Notes: a model not told the origin generated them from the sequence alone. A stretch of DNA of 64,000 bases from Paenibacillus vietnamensis (GCF_020169515.1 NZ_JAHMHW010000001.1:1018166-1082165); one strand, 5' to 3'; numbered from the stretch's first letter, positions 31,042-39,859 are shown. Numbers and translations: made by a program.

Positions 31042-31102
31042 CAAAAGACCTCCTCCTTGTTGCGATAGCTTCCCCTGATATAGTAAACGAATGAATGCCG
31101 AA

Positions 31103-31144
31103 AAAGGATACGCCGCCAATAATTATTATAGCAGCGTATCCTTT
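31103..31144. repeat. 11-bp inverted repeat between sigma factor and clpP genes
   Basis: AAAGGATACGC (31103-31113) and GCGTATCCTTT (31134-31144) flank a 20-base AT-rich centre in the divergent intergenic region. It could be an operator for both genes or the recognition site of the sigma factor. No T-run suited to a terminator is present. Confidence 0.45.
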
Positions 31145-31203
31145 CATCGGTTCCGTTCGATTACAAAGGGAAAGCATCGATAACATTCAAGGAGGTATCC
31201 GAC

Positions 31204-31788
31204 ATGAGTCATTATATGCCCTATGTCGTCGAGCAAACGAACCGCGGTGAAAGGTCTTATGACATTTATTCGCGGCTGCTCAAGGATCGTATTATTTTTT
31301 TGGGATCTGCCATCGATGACCATACAGCCAACAGCATAGTCGCCCAGCTGCTCTTTCTCGCAGCCGAGGATCCGGATAAGGAAATTTCGATGTACATTAA
31401 CAGCCCGGGAGGTTCCACGACGGCCGGCTTCGCTATCTACGATACGATGCAATTTGTGAAGCCGCCCGTTCATACGATCTGCACGGGCTTTGCGGCCTCC
31501 TTTGCCGCCATCCTGCTGCTTGCAGGAGAGAAAGGCCACCGCTCCGCCCTTCCGAACAGCGAAATCATGATCCATCAGCCGCACGGCGGAGCGCAGGGCC
31601 AAGCAAGCGATATCGCAATTTCGGCCAGACGAATTCTGGATACGCGCAGAAGGCTGAATGAAATAACGGCCCAGCGTACGGGGCAGCCGATTTCGAAGGT
31701 CGAAGCCGATATGGACCGCGATTATTTTATGTCCCCGGAGGAAGCGCTGGAGTACGGTATCATCGATAAAGTCATAACGGCGCTATAG
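31204..31788 (+). CDS. clpP: ClpP-type serine protease subunit (paralogue)
   Basis: A 194-residue ClpP subunit with catalytic triad Ser99 (GFAASFAA), His124 (MIHQPHGG) and Asp173 ([11 protein letters not shown]). The Gly-rich handle [12 protein letters not shown] is intact. It forms tetradecamers that degrade proteins unfolded by ClpA/ClpC/ClpX in the cytoplasm. The motif around Ser is GFAASF instead of the housekeeping GMAASM, suggesting a secondary paralogue. Start ATG with AAGGAGG upstream. It stands apart from clpX, and no CtsR box was seen. It overlaps the oppositely oriented reductase gene by six bases. Confidence 0.9.
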   Translation: MSHYMPYVVEQTNRGERSYDIYSRLLKDRIIFLGSAIDDHTANSIVAQLLFLAAEDPDKEISMYINSPGGSTTAGFAIYDTMQFVKPPVHTICTGFAASFAAILLLAGEKGHRSALPNSEIMIHQPHGGAQGQASDIAISARRILDTRRRLNEITAQRTGQPISKVEADMDRDYFMSPEEALEYGIIDKVITAL

Positions 31789-32673
31789 CAGGCTTTTATT
31801 GATCCAGATGGCAGCCTGGCTGCCGTCACCCATCGCGATCGTCGACATTTCGGAGTGGGCCGTCACATCTCCGGCGGCCCATACATGAGGAACGCTCGTC
31901 ATTTTGGTGCGCGGATCCACGACGATATGCCGGTTGTCCATCAGCCGGGCGCCAAGCTGCTCCGCAAGCCCGCTCCTCACCTGGTTCCCTCCTAACGCGA
32001 CGAACGCATGACGGGCTTCCAGCCGCGTTCCGTCGTCAAGAATAAAGCCGCTCAGCTGCGACTGCTCCGCCAAAACCTCCCGGACGGACGTTTCGATATA
32101 GACAATCCCTTTTTGATCAAGGCTCCGGCGAACCGACTCCTCGACCTCCGACTGCTCATGATTGACATACGTCAGCTCGCTCGTCCAATGAGTAAGGGCA
32201 AGCGCCATGGAGGCGCCGGTATTTCCCGCCCCGAGCACGACCGTCCGTTTCTTCCATACCTCGTAGCCGTCGCAGTCCGGACATACATAGACGCTAACGC
32301 CGAGGCAGGGCAGCAGTGCCGGAAAAGGCGGAAGTCGGTCCTTGACGCCGGTCGCCAGAAGAAGCCTTTTGGCGCTAATCCGGGAGGAATCTTCAAGCGT
32401 AACCGTGAAGCCTCCTTCCTCCCTCGCCGCTGCAGCCGCTTTGCCGTACACGAACTGCACGCCCAGCCGTTTGGCCTGCTCTCTGCCTGAAGCCAGCAGC
32501 TCCGGGCCGCTTACACCGTCCGGCCAGCCTATAATATTGTGATAGCTGCGGCACATGGTCGACCTTCCTTCCGCCGCGTCCACAACCGTTACCCGTCGGC
32601 AGTAACGCCCGAGCTGGATCGCGGCCTGCAGGCCCGCGATGCCCCCGCCTACGATTAAGCAGTCAACTTGCAT
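31783..32673 (-). CDS. Thioredoxin reductase-like FAD/NAD(P) oxidoreductase
   Basis: A 296-residue flavoprotein with two Rossmann folds: FAD-binding [13 protein letters not shown] near the N-terminus and NAD(P)-binding [13 protein letters not shown] at about 148-160. A CxxC redox pair is present at Cys131/Cys134 (CPDCDGYE, compare CATCDG of TrxB). The C-terminal [28 protein letters not shown] is the FAD-closing motif. The CPDC version and the shorter length suggest a TrxB-like paralogue acting on a special partner rather than the main thioredoxin reductase. ATG with GCAGGAGG upstream. Its end overlaps clpP by six bases. Confidence 0.87.
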   Translation of the reverse strand: MQVDCLIVGGGIAGLQAAIQLGRYCRRVTVVDAAEGRSTMCRSYHNIIGWPDGVSGPELLASGREQAKRLGVQFVYGKAAAAAREEGGFTVTLEDSSRISAKRLLLATGVKDRLPPFPALLPCLGVSVYVCPDCDGYEVWKKRTVVLGAGNTGASMALALTHWTSELTYVNHEQSEVEESVRRSLDQKGIVYIETSVREVLAEQSQLSGFILDDGTRLEARHAFVALGGNQVRSGLAEQLGARLMDNRHIVVDPRTKMTSVPHVWAAGDVTAHSEMSTIAMGDGSQAAIWINKSLL

Positions 32674-32753
32674 ATTTTTGCCTCCTGCAAACCTGAATTT
32701 GGTTTAGTATCCAGTTCTTTTTGCGCATTTATGCAGGAGGCCGGAATTGCGTT

Positions 32754-33710
32754 TTACGGCCGGGCTTCGGCTCTACCGCCGCTTCTTCGGCCTTCATGCC
32801 GTTTGTTCAGGAGCTCGGGCAGCGCAATGCCAAGCAGGACGACGGCGACGCCGATCCATTGGAGCGCGCTGACATGTTCCTTCAGCACGAGCGACGACAG
32901 CAGGACGGCTACGGGCAGCTCCGAAGCGCCCAAAATGCCTGCCATCCCTTCACCAATATGGGGGACGCCGATCGCGAACAGCACGGGCGGGATAAAGGCG
33001 CCGAACATGCCGAGAAGGAAGCCGAACAGCAGCAGCTCGCTCCCGAAAAAGCCGTTAAACAGGAAAGCCGGCGGAAACAGGACGAACACAACTAGCATGC
33101 CGCCCGTGATCATCCATGCGCTCCTGTATGCGGGATGTGCATTCGGTACGGCTTTGCCGCTGAAAAAAATGAACAGGGAATAGCTGACTGCGGACAGCAG
33201 GCCCAGAAGGACGCCGATCAGATGAAAGCGGCCCATGCCCTGCTCCGCGATTCCCGCCGCCAGCAAGGTGCCTGCAAATAAGACCGCGATCGTGATCAGC
33301 ATAACCCTTCCGGGTCTTTGGCGCTGGCTGACCGCCTGAACAAGGACGCCGATCCATGTGAACTGGAACAGCAGAATAATGGCAAGCGAAGCAGGAATAT
33401 AGCGGAGCGACTCGTAATACAGCAAACCGGTGACGGCTGTCGGCGTACCGGCAGCCATCAGCAGCAGCCTCTGCTTCCAGGTCAGACCGGCTGCGGCTGC
33501 TGAGGCTGCCGAATCCGGCTGCCTGCGTACTCTCCGCTTTTCCCTGCTTTTCAATATCAAGGCCAGCAACCAAGCAAGCACGAAGCCCGTAAGCAGCTGG
33601 CTTCCGACGACCTCACCGAGACTGTAGCCTTTGCCGTAGGCCAAAACGACGATTGTCGATAAAATGCCGTAGCTGGCCGCGCCAAAAAATACGGATAATA
33701 AGTACTTCAA
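32754..33710 (-). CDS. EamA/DMT family transporter under riboswitch-like control
   Basis: A 318-residue ten-helix transporter of the drug/metabolite superfamily with two EamA repeats. It begins SVFFGAASYGILSTIVVLAYG and the second half contains LGLLSAVSYSLFIFFSGK and FGAFIPPVLFAIGVPHIGEGMAGILGASELPVAVLLSSLVLKE. It likely exports a small metabolite across the plasma membrane. Start is TTG with AAGGGG upstream. The leader contains a purine-riboswitch-like aptamer and terminator, so the substrate may be a purine-related compound; this is inference. Confidence 0.88.
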   Translation of the reverse strand: MKYLLSVFFGAASYGILSTIVVLAYGKGYSLGEVVGSQLLTGFVLAWLLALILKSREKRRVRRQPDSAASAAAAGLTWKQRLLLMAAGTPTAVTGLLYYESLRYIPASLAIILLFQFTWIGVLVQAVSQRQRPGRVMLITIAVLFAGTLLAAGIAEQGMGRFHLIGVLLGLLSAVSYSLFIFFSGKAVPNAHPAYRSAWMITGGMLVVFVLFPPAFLFNGFFGSELLLFGFLLGMFGAFIPPVLFAIGVPHIGEGMAGILGASELPVAVLLSSLVLKEHVSALQWIGVAVVLLGIALPELLNKRHEGRRSGGRAEARP

Positions 33711-33751
33711 CGTAAAACCCCTTTTTGTGATTATTTTCTGCGTTTAAACGC

Positions 33752-33876
33752 AAAAAAAACCTTGCCGCAAACATTCGATCATATGCTTATGACCGGATAT
33801 TCGTAGCAAGGAAGTAAAGGCTTCCCGTAGAAACCCCCACCCTATACGCGTTCGTTCCATTATGGGGTTATACGAA
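33752..33876 (-). ncRNA. Purine-riboswitch-like aptamer with terminator platform
   Basis: Read on the minus strand. Closing stem P1 UUCGUA/UACGAA (33871-33876 with 33800-33805). J1/2 is UAUAAC, followed by P2 CCCC/GGGG. Next come a loop starting AUAAUGG, J2/3 GUUUCUAC and P3 GGGAAG-CCUUUA-CUUCCU. J3/1 is UGCUAC. These match the purine fold, including GG and CC for the L2-L3 kiss, but L2 has about 18 extra bases and J3/1 has G where A is usual. CCUUGC inside the aptamer (33806-33811) can pair with GCAAGG (33760-33765), which is followed by eight U: a mutually exclusive terminator. Ligand unknown. Confidence 0.62.
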
Positions 33877-33910
33877 ATATAAAATTGTCCGTTCGGCTAG
33901 TTCCATGGTA

Positions 33911-33939
33911 ATGTTACATGACAGGTGAGCTATTGTCAA
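33911..33939 (-). promoter_or_regulatory. Promoter of the EamA transporter leader
   Basis: TTGACA (33934-33939) and TAACAT (33911-33916), 17 bases apart on the minus strand, place the start about 30 bases before the aptamer. Confidence 0.7.
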
Positions 33940-34001
33940 TCCCGGCATTTTTTATTCTAGCTATGTTATGATAGTCACTAGCAAGAAAGGATGGATCGCA
34001 T

Positions 34002-36068
34002 ATGGCCAATCAAACATCTTCGCAAACCGTCCGCTCCGTCTGCCCGTTTGACTGTCCGGATACATGCGGGCTTAGCATTACGCTTGAGCAAGGCAAGGTA
34101 ACTTCCATTACCGGAGACAAGGATCATCCCGTTACCAAAGGAGCGATCTGCAATAAAGTCAGGCAGCTGCCCGACCGTCTATATCACCCCGAACGTCTTC
34201 TCTATCCGATGAGGCGTACCGGTCCGAAAGGAACGCTGTCGTTCGAACGCATCAGCTGGGAGGAAGCCTATCGCGAGCTGACGGAACGCATGCGCAGCAT
34301 GATCGATCATCACGGCGCAGAGGCGATTTTGCCCTACAGCTTCTACGGCAATATGGGCGTACTCAATGCCGAAGGAATGGACCGCCGCTTTTTCCACCGT
34401 CTAGGCGCGAGCCGGCTGGACCGCGCGATTTGCAACAATGCCGGAGCGGCCGGCTACCGTTATACGATGGGCGGCTCGATCGGAATCGATCCCGAGGATA
34501 CGGTTCATACGAAGCTGTTCATCATTTGGGGCTGCAATCTCGTATCGACGAATATGCATCAGACCATGCTTGCGACCGAAGCCAGAAAAAATGGGGCGTA
34601 TATCGTCCACATCGACGTCCACCGAAACCGTACCTCCGCCTGGGCGGACCGCTTTATCCATGTGCGGCCGGGGTCGGATGCCGCTTTGGCGCTCGGCATT
34701 ATGCATGTCCTCATACGCGACGGTCTGGTCGATTCCGGATTTTTGCGGGAGTATGCGATCGGCTACGAAGAGCTGGCGGCGGAAGCGGCCGGATATACGC
34801 CGGAACGCGTATCCGGCATTACCGGCGTGCCCGCTTCGGAAATCGAAGAGCTGGCTCGCCTGTACGGCACGGCATCGCCGTCTTTTATCCGAATCGGCAA
34901 CGGCCTGCAGCATCACGATAACGGAGGCATGGCGATTAGAGCCATTTCCTGCCTGCCGGCGCTGACCGGCCAGTGGAATGTCCGCGGCGGCGGGGCGATG
35001 AAAGGCAACGGCTGGTATTTGCGCTTGAATACGGATCGTTTGGAGCGCCCCGACCTGATGCCCGATCCCGCTGTCCGGAGTATTAACATGAACCAGCTTG
35101 GCGACGCGCTGCTGGAAGCGGATCCGCCGGTGCGCATGCTGTTCGTCTACAACAGCAATCCTGCCGTCGTAGCCCCCGACCAGAACCGGGTTCGGGAAGG
35201 TTTGCTGCGCAGCGATCTGTACACGGTCGTCCATGATTTGTTTTTAACCGATTCTTGCAAATATGCGGATCTCGTTTTGCCGGCCGCCTCGCACTTTGAG
35301 AATACGGATCTGTACACCTCCTATTGGCATCTCTATGTGCAGCTGCAGGAGCCTGTCATCGAAACGGCGGGAGAGTGCAAATCGAACTTCACGCTGTTCA
35401 AGGAGCTCGCACTGCGCCTCGGCTTCGAGCCGGAGGTTTTCTACATGACCGAGGAGCAGATGATTAACGAAGCTTTGGACAGCCGGATGAATCCGTTATT
35501 GGAAGGCATTTCGTTCGAAGCGCTTAGGAAAAACGGCGGCCGGATGAAAGCAGGCGGCGGCAAACTTCCGCCGTTAGCGGAAAGAATCCCTACGCCCAGC
35601 GGCAAGATCGAGCTGTATTCGCAGGCGATGCTCGAAAGCGGCTACCCGCCTGTTCCTGTCCACACGAATCTGCTTGAGCCGGACCGTTACCCTTTCTGGC
35701 TGACGTCGGGCCCGAATCACAGCTTCATTAACTCGACCTTTGCCAATCAGGAAAAGCTGAAGAAGCTGGAAAAACGGCCACTGCTGCATATGCATGAAGA
35801 GGATGCCGCCAAGCTGGATCTGGAGCAGGGCGAGCACATAAAAATCCGCAACGACAGGGGCGAGATCGAAATGAACGTCTCGATCGGTACGGATGTGCTG
35901 CCTGGCGTGCTCGTCACGCAAGGCTTATGGTGGGATGACGCGGACAAAGGATATCAGGCGGTCAATGCGCTGACTCCTCAGCGGCTCTCGGACATGGGCG
36001 GCGGAGCCGTATTTTTCTCAAACCGCGTTGAAGTCGTCAAAACCGGCACTTTTCCGAACAAAGCGTAA
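34002..36068 (+). CDS. Molybdopterin oxidoreductase (YyaE-like, DMSO reductase superfamily)
   Basis: A 688-residue bis-MGD enzyme. The N-terminal 4Fe-4S site is C14, C18, C22 and C50 (CPFDCPDTCGL, KGAICNK) with the CX3CX3C spacing of the YyaE/FdhF-like group. Cofactor-binding stretches are IIWGCNLVSTNMHQ, HIDVHRNRTSAWADRFIHVRPGSDAALALG, LFVYNSNPAVVAPDQ and, at the C-terminus, GPNHSFINSTFANQEKLKKLE and WWDDADKGYQAVNALTPQRLSDMGGG. No Tat signal, so it is cytoplasmic. Substrate and electron donor are unknown. It is monocistronic with a strong terminator. AAAGGATGG precedes the ATG. Confidence 0.9.
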   Translation: MANQTSSQTVRSVCPFDCPDTCGLSITLEQGKVTSITGDKDHPVTKGAICNKVRQLPDRLYHPERLLYPMRRTGPKGTLSFERISWEEAYRELTERMRSMIDHHGAEAILPYSFYGNMGVLNAEGMDRRFFHRLGASRLDRAICNNAGAAGYRYTMGGSIGIDPEDTVHTKLFIIWGCNLVSTNMHQTMLATEARKNGAYIVHIDVHRNRTSAWADRFIHVRPGSDAALALGIMHVLIRDGLVDSGFLREYAIGYEELAAEAAGYTPERVSGITGVPASEIEELARLYGTASPSFIRIGNGLQHHDNGGMAIRAISCLPALTGQWNVRGGGAMKGNGWYLRLNTDRLERPDLMPDPAVRSINMNQLGDALLEADPPVRMLFVYNSNPAVVAPDQNRVREGLLRSDLYTVVHDLFLTDSCKYADLVLPAASHFENTDLYTSYWHLYVQLQEPVIETAGECKSNFTLFKELALRLGFEPEVFYMTEEQMINEALDSRMNPLLEGISFEALRKNGGRMKAGGGKLPPLAERIPTPSGKIELYSQAMLESGYPPVPVHTNLLEPDRYPFWLTSGPNHSFINSTFANQEKLKKLEKRPLLHMHEEDAAKLDLEQGEHIKIRNDRGEIEMNVSIGTDVLPGVLVTQGLWWDDADKGYQAVNALTPQRLSDMGGGAVFFSNRVEVVKTGTFPNKA

Positions 36069-36136
36069 TCGGCTGTATCCGTGCATTCTAAGCGGCGATT
36101 GTGACCGTTACGAGACAATCGAGACAAACCAGACAA

Positions 36137-36175
36137 AAAAGGCGTTGTCAGGGTAATCCCCTGGCAACGCCTTTT
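36137..36175. terminator. Strong bidirectional terminator
   Basis: AAAAGGCGTTG (36137-36147) pairs with CAACGCCTTTT (36165-36175), with an inner CAGGG/CCCTG extension, between convergent genes. Confidence 0.92.
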
Positions 36176-36184
36176 CTGCACGGT

Positions 36185-36790
36185 CTATTCGCAAACTCCG
36201 ACTCGTCGGCCGATGTGTTTCCGTTCAAAATACTCCGCAACCGCAAATGCCGCCGTATCCGCAAACGTAATCTGCGAACCTCCGTCCGGAAGCCTGTCCC
36301 TCTGAACCCGGTATGCCGCCTTAGGCTCCCCTTGTACAAGCCTGGTCGGACAAACGATCGTCCAGTCAAGCTCCGCAAGCAGCAGCTCGCGGTATACCTG
36401 TTCATGTTCCATCGCCGCTTCATGATTGGTCCGTTTCGTTTCGGACGACTGATATCTGAGCAAATCGGGCTCCGCTGCGCTTTGCAAAATTCCGGCCGTT
36501 CCGATCGTCACGAGCCTTCTCACACCGAGGCGCTGCATCGCGTCAATAACGTTCCGCAAGCCCGCAATGAGCGTTCCGCCGCCCTCCGTTCCCAGGGCGC
36601 AGATGACGCCGTCCGCGCCTTTCAGCGCCTCCAGTACGTCGTCCGGACGGCGGACGTCTCCGACAAAGCAGCCCTCTTCCGCATGCACCGCCGAGCGGAC
36701 GAACAGCTTGGGGCGATGTCCCCGCTCCTCGAGACCCGACCGGATGTAACGGCCCGTTTTGCCTGTAGAACCGATTAGCAGAATTGGCAT
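36185..36790 (-). CDS. NAD(P)-binding NmrA/SDR-type oxidoreductase
   Basis: A 201-residue atypical short-chain dehydrogenase. The nucleotide-binding motif is LLIGSTGKTGRYIRSGLEERGH, followed by VGDVRRPDDVLEALKGADGVICALG. This matches the NAD(P)H-binding group of flavin reductase/NmrA-like proteins. The catalytic Tyr-Lys pair of classical SDRs is not evident, so it may be a redox sensor or act on an unknown substrate. DTAAFAVAEYFE near the C-terminus is typical of YwnB/YhfK-like proteins. Ribosome binding site AAGGAA precedes the ATG. No functional neighbour. Confidence 0.82.
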   Translation of the reverse strand: MPILLIGSTGKTGRYIRSGLEERGHRPKLFVRSAVHAEEGCFVGDVRRPDDVLEALKGADGVICALGTEGGGTLIAGLRNVIDAMQRLGVRRLVTIGTAGILQSAAEPDLLRYQSSETKRTNHEAAMEHEQVYRELLLAELDWTIVCPTRLVQGEPKAAYRVQRDRLPDGGSQITFADTAAFAVAEYFERKHIGRRVGVCE

Positions 36791-36844
36791 CTATGTACGT
36801 TCCTTCTTCCTTCGCTTTTTTAGACGAATGAGCGTAAATCGGAG

Positions 36845-37819
36845 TTACTTTAATTCCTTCACGATATGCTTAGGCAGCGTTTCGCCCGTCAAAGCCTCAA
36901 CCATATTTCTGGCGGCGAGCAGCGCCATATCATTTCTCGTTTGCGTCGTCGCCGAGCCGATATGCGGCAGTGTCACGACGTTGGACATGTTCATGAAGGG
37001 ATGACCTTGCTCAAGCGGCTCCTTCTCGAATACATCGAGGCCGGCAGCGCCGATCGTACCGTTTTGCAGCGCTTCGATCAACGCCTCCTCGTCTACCGTC
37101 TGGCCGCGGGAAACGTTAATGAACACCGCATCCGGCTTCATGAGCGCAAGCTCCTGGCGGCCGATCAGCTTCGTCGTCTCCGGCGTGAGCGGCGTAAGCA
37201 GCACAACGAAGTCCGAAACGGCAAGCAGCTCGTTCAGCGGGGCATATTGAACGCCCATTGCGGTTTCCACTTCAGGCTTCCTCGTACGGTTGTAATAAAC
37301 AACGTCCATCTCGAAGCCGAATTTCGCCCTCCGGGCTACGGCCTCGCCGATCCGTCCCATGCCGACAATGCCCAGCTTCGCGTGGTGCACGTCCTTGCCG
37401 AACAGCTTGACCCCGTCGCCGGATTTCCAATGCCCTTCTTTCACGTATCTATCCAGCTCCGCTACCCTTCTTGCAGCCGACAGAATTAGCGCAAAAGTTA
37501 AATCCGCTACCGTATCATCCAGTACTTGCGGTGTATGCGTGCCTATTACGCCGCGCCGTTTCATCGCTTCGAGATCAAAGTGATTGTAGCCGACGCTGAT
37601 CGTGCTGACAGCTTTCAGCCGCGGCGCCTGGCTCAGAAGCTCTTCGTTAATCCAGCGCCCCCCCGTCATCAGCCCGACCGCTTTCAACAGTTTCTCCCTG
37701 AGCAGATCCTTTGGAATAGAGCCCTGCTGATGATCCCAAACCTCGACCTCGCAATACTCCGCAAGTAACGCCAGCGCCTCAGGCGGAATTTGCCGGTCAA
37801 CAAATACAAATGGTTTCAT
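36845..37819 (-). CDS. D-isomer-specific 2-hydroxyacid dehydrogenase (glyoxylate/hydroxypyruvate reductase type)
   Basis: A 324-residue cytoplasmic NAD(P)-dependent dehydrogenase. GMGRIGEAVARRAKFGFEMDVVYYNR is the NAD-binding Rossmann motif. The catalytic Arg lies in INVSRGQTVDEEALIEAL, the Glu in GLDVFEKEPLE, and the His in VVTLPHIGSATTQTR. The substrate loop SVGYNHFDLEAMKRRGV is of the GyaR type. It probably reduces glyoxylate or hydroxypyruvate, or oxidises D-glycerate. The ATG at 37819 follows GAGAGGAG; the 23 in-frame codons upstream lack such a site. It is a single gene. Confidence 0.92.
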   Translation of the reverse strand: MKPFVFVDRQIPPEALALLAEYCEVEVWDHQQGSIPKDLLREKLLKAVGLMTGGRWINEELLSQAPRLKAVSTISVGYNHFDLEAMKRRGVIGTHTPQVLDDTVADLTFALILSAARRVAELDRYVKEGHWKSGDGVKLFGKDVHHAKLGIVGMGRIGEAVARRAKFGFEMDVVYYNRTRKPEVETAMGVQYAPLNELLAVSDFVVLLTPLTPETTKLIGRQELALMKPDAVFINVSRGQTVDEEALIEALQNGTIGAAGLDVFEKEPLEQGHPFMNMSNVVTLPHIGSATTQTRNDMALLAARNMVEALTGETLPKHIVKELK

Positions 37820-37934
37820 ATAGAATCTCCTCTCCGATCTATTTAAACATCTATTTTCTGCCACGAAATAAGCATACCATATTTGCATTCATTCCGGTCA
37901 TCCGGCTTGGACTGCACGAAAGCTTAGATAACCG

Positions 37935-38600
37935 CTACTTGATCGGGGTATAGCCGGTCAGCTCTACGATTCGCTGGCCTTCGCCCGATAATATCCAGTC
38001 GATAAACGCTTCGGCGTTCGGGTTTGTTGTTCCGGCGGTAACGGCGTAAAACTTGGCCGACAGCGGGTAAGCACCGCTTCTGATCGAAGCCCTGTCCGGC
38101 TTCACCCCGTCTACTTCAAGCAGCCGGATTTCACCGTTCCCAACCATCTCCGTGGCGAAAAATAAAAAAGAATATCCGATTGCGTTCGGATAATTGCGGT
38201 AATCGGCCGTCTGCTGAATAATGCCGCCCATACCCGCCGCCACGTCTTTTTGGGGAGGCGTCATAAGCGTCCGGCCCTCCATCAGTTTCTGCAGCATCGT
38301 CTGGCTGCCGCTGTTCTCGGGGCGCTGAAACGCTCTGATCTTGGCGTTATTGCCTCCAGCCTGCTTCCAATTCGTTACCGTCCCAGAATAAATGTCCTGA
38401 ATCAGTTGTTTCGTTAATCCGGTCACCGGATTGTCAGCGTGGACGAAAAAAACGAACGCTTCCCTTCCGATCGGCGTCATCTTTAGCTCCACGCCCGCCC
38501 GCTCGGCGTCCTGCAGCTGCTGCTTGGACGGCTGCGCAGCGCAAATAATATCCGCATCGTTATCCGAGCTGCCAGGTTGATAATATAAGCGGAGTCCACT
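37935..38600 (-). pseudogene. 5'-truncated PstS-like phosphate-binding protein remnant
   Basis: The coding-like sequence starts abruptly with RLYYQPGSSDNDADIICAAQPS and continues VELKMTPIGREAFVFFVHADNPVTGLTKQLIQDIYSGTVTNWKQAGG to the end IDWILSGEGQRIVELTGYTPIK, all typical of the periplasmic-type phosphate-binding fold. The signal peptide and roughly the first 100 residues are missing. No start codon with a ribosome binding site exists, because the expected upstream region is occupied by the promoter and start of the divergent trhO gene. It is therefore probably a dead remnant left by a deletion or rearrangement. Confidence 0.75.
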
Positions 38601-38605
38601 ATAAT
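38577..38605 (+). promoter_or_regulatory. Sigma-A promoter of trhO
   Basis: TTGATA (38577-38582) and TATAAT (38600-38605) with a 17-base spacer, about 40 bases before the trhO start. It overlaps the truncated 5' end of the pstS-like remnant. Confidence 0.85.
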
Positions 38606-38644
38606 ATAGAGTGCTTTTATTTGTTCCCGGAAAGGATTTTCTCA

Positions 38645-39544
38645 ATGAGCAAAACAAACGAATATCGTATTTTGTTATTTTATAAATTTGTACCGGTACC
38701 CGATGCGGAGCAGTTCGCCGCCGAGCATTTGGCTTACTGCAAGGAGCTTGGCATCAAGGGCCGCATCCTGATCGCTGATGAAGGCATTAACGGTACGTTG
38801 TCGGGCACGGTCGAGCAAACAGACAAATATATGCGCGACTTGCGAGCGAATCCGCTGTTTTCGGATATCGTGTTTAAAATCGACGAAGCGGACGAGCACG
38901 CATTCAAAAAAATGTTCGTCCGCTTCAAGAAAGAGCTCGTCACGCTCCGTTACGACGTACCGCTCGATCCGAATACGCTGAGCGGAAAACGTCTCTCCCC
39001 GAAGGAGTTTCGCGAGTATTTGCAGCGCGAGGACGTAATCGTGCTTGACGGACGCAGCGATTATGAATTCGATCTCGGCCATTTCCGGGGCGCCATCCGC
39101 CCGGATCTGGAGACATTTAAGGAGTTTCCGCAGTGGCTGCGCGAGAATATGGCCGACGTGAAGGACAAGCCGATCATCACCTACTGCACGGGCGGCATCC
39201 GCTGCGAGAAGCTGACCGGCGTTATGATGAGCGAAGGATTCACCGATGTGTACCAGCTCGAAGGCGGCATCGTGACGTACGGCAAAGACGAGGAAGTGCG
39301 CGGCGACTTGTTCGACGGCAAATGCTACGTATTCGACGAGCGGACGGCCGTGACGATCAATCATACGGACAGCGCCAAAATCGTCGGCAAATGCCACCAT
39401 TGCGGACAGCCGGCGGAAACGTACCTGAACTGCGCGGACGATTCCTGCCATCGCCAGCATCTCGTTTGTCCCGAGTGCGAAGAGACGAAAAACGGCTTCT
39501 GTTCCACCACATGCGAAGAACATGTCGTCAGTGTGAACGGTTGA
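38645..39544 (+). CDS. trhO: tRNA uridine(34) hydroxylase TrhO (rhodanese family, YceA)
   Basis: A 299-residue cytoplasmic protein making 5-hydroxyuridine at the tRNA wobble position. The N-terminal acylphosphatase-like domain includes GRILIADEGINGTLSGT and the FKKMFVRFKKELVTLR block. The rhodanese domain (about 115-220) has the active Cys in YCTGGIRCEK. The C-terminal Cys-rich region (CHHCGQP, CADDSC, CPECEETKNGFCSTTC) looks like a zinc-binding tail of the Firmicute version. ATG at 38645 with AAAGGA upstream; an earlier in-frame ATG is not well placed. Confidence 0.93.
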   Translation: MSKTNEYRILLFYKFVPVPDAEQFAAEHLAYCKELGIKGRILIADEGINGTLSGTVEQTDKYMRDLRANPLFSDIVFKIDEADEHAFKKMFVRFKKELVTLRYDVPLDPNTLSGKRLSPKEFREYLQREDVIVLDGRSDYEFDLGHFRGAIRPDLETFKEFPQWLRENMADVKDKPIITYCTGGIRCEKLTGVMMSEGFTDVYQLEGGIVTYGKDEEVRGDLFDGKCYVFDERTAVTINHTDSAKIVGKCHHCGQPAETYLNCADDSCHRQHLVCPECEETKNGFCSTTCEEHVVSVNG

Positions 39545-39558
39545 TATAGCAATAGGCG

Positions 39559-39599
39559 AAAAAGGCTGATCCTCCCGCTCGGGTTGATCAGCCTTTTTT
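39559..39599 (+). terminator. Terminator of trhO
   Basis: AAAAAGGCTGATC (39559-39571) pairs with GATCAGCCTTTTTT (39586-39599), giving a U-tract on the plus strand. Confidence 0.92.
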
Positions 39600-39699
39600 A
39601 CAATCCACGACGATTTAAAAAAAATTGTTTCCAGCTCCGTTACTTTGGATACCCTATAACTGCTCCACCAACCAACGTACAGCAATGGAGGTCAGAAAC

Positions 39700-39846
39700 A
39701 TGGCGCGCAATAAAAACAAATCCATCCCGGCGCAAAACCAGTCGTTCGCCGCCCGCTCCAGGGAAGCAGAGAATAATGTTGCCGATGCTACGGATGCAAA
39801 CAAAAACCAAAAGGGACATATTCCGAACAGCCCTTCTACCGGTTAG
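39700..39846 (+). CDS. Small spore-type/hydrophilic protein (48 residues)
   Basis: A 48-residue hydrophilic, Asn/Gln/Lys-rich protein (MARNKNKSIPAQNQSFAAR to NSPSTG). The composition and size resemble small acid-soluble spore proteins or related dehydration-type peptides of Bacillales, but I cannot assign it to a named SASP family. GGAGG is eight bases upstream of the ATG, which supports it being real. It stands alone after the trhO terminator, and its 3' end is convergent with the next gene. A terminator for that gene follows. Confidence 0.6.
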   Translation: MARNKNKSIPAQNQSFAARSREAENNVADATDANKNQKGHIPNSPSTG

Positions 39847-39859
39847 GAAAATGAAAAGA

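Noticed and set aside
33800..33876. T-box leader, because AGGGTGG occurs in the transporter leader
   Set aside because: The rest of the T-box sequence (NACCGCG) and the stem I features are absent. The junction sequences fit the purine fold better.
38675..39685. A 336-codon open frame antisense to trhO
   Set aside because: It mirrors the codon pattern of trhO, has no ribosome binding site, and the peptide lacks recognisable domains.
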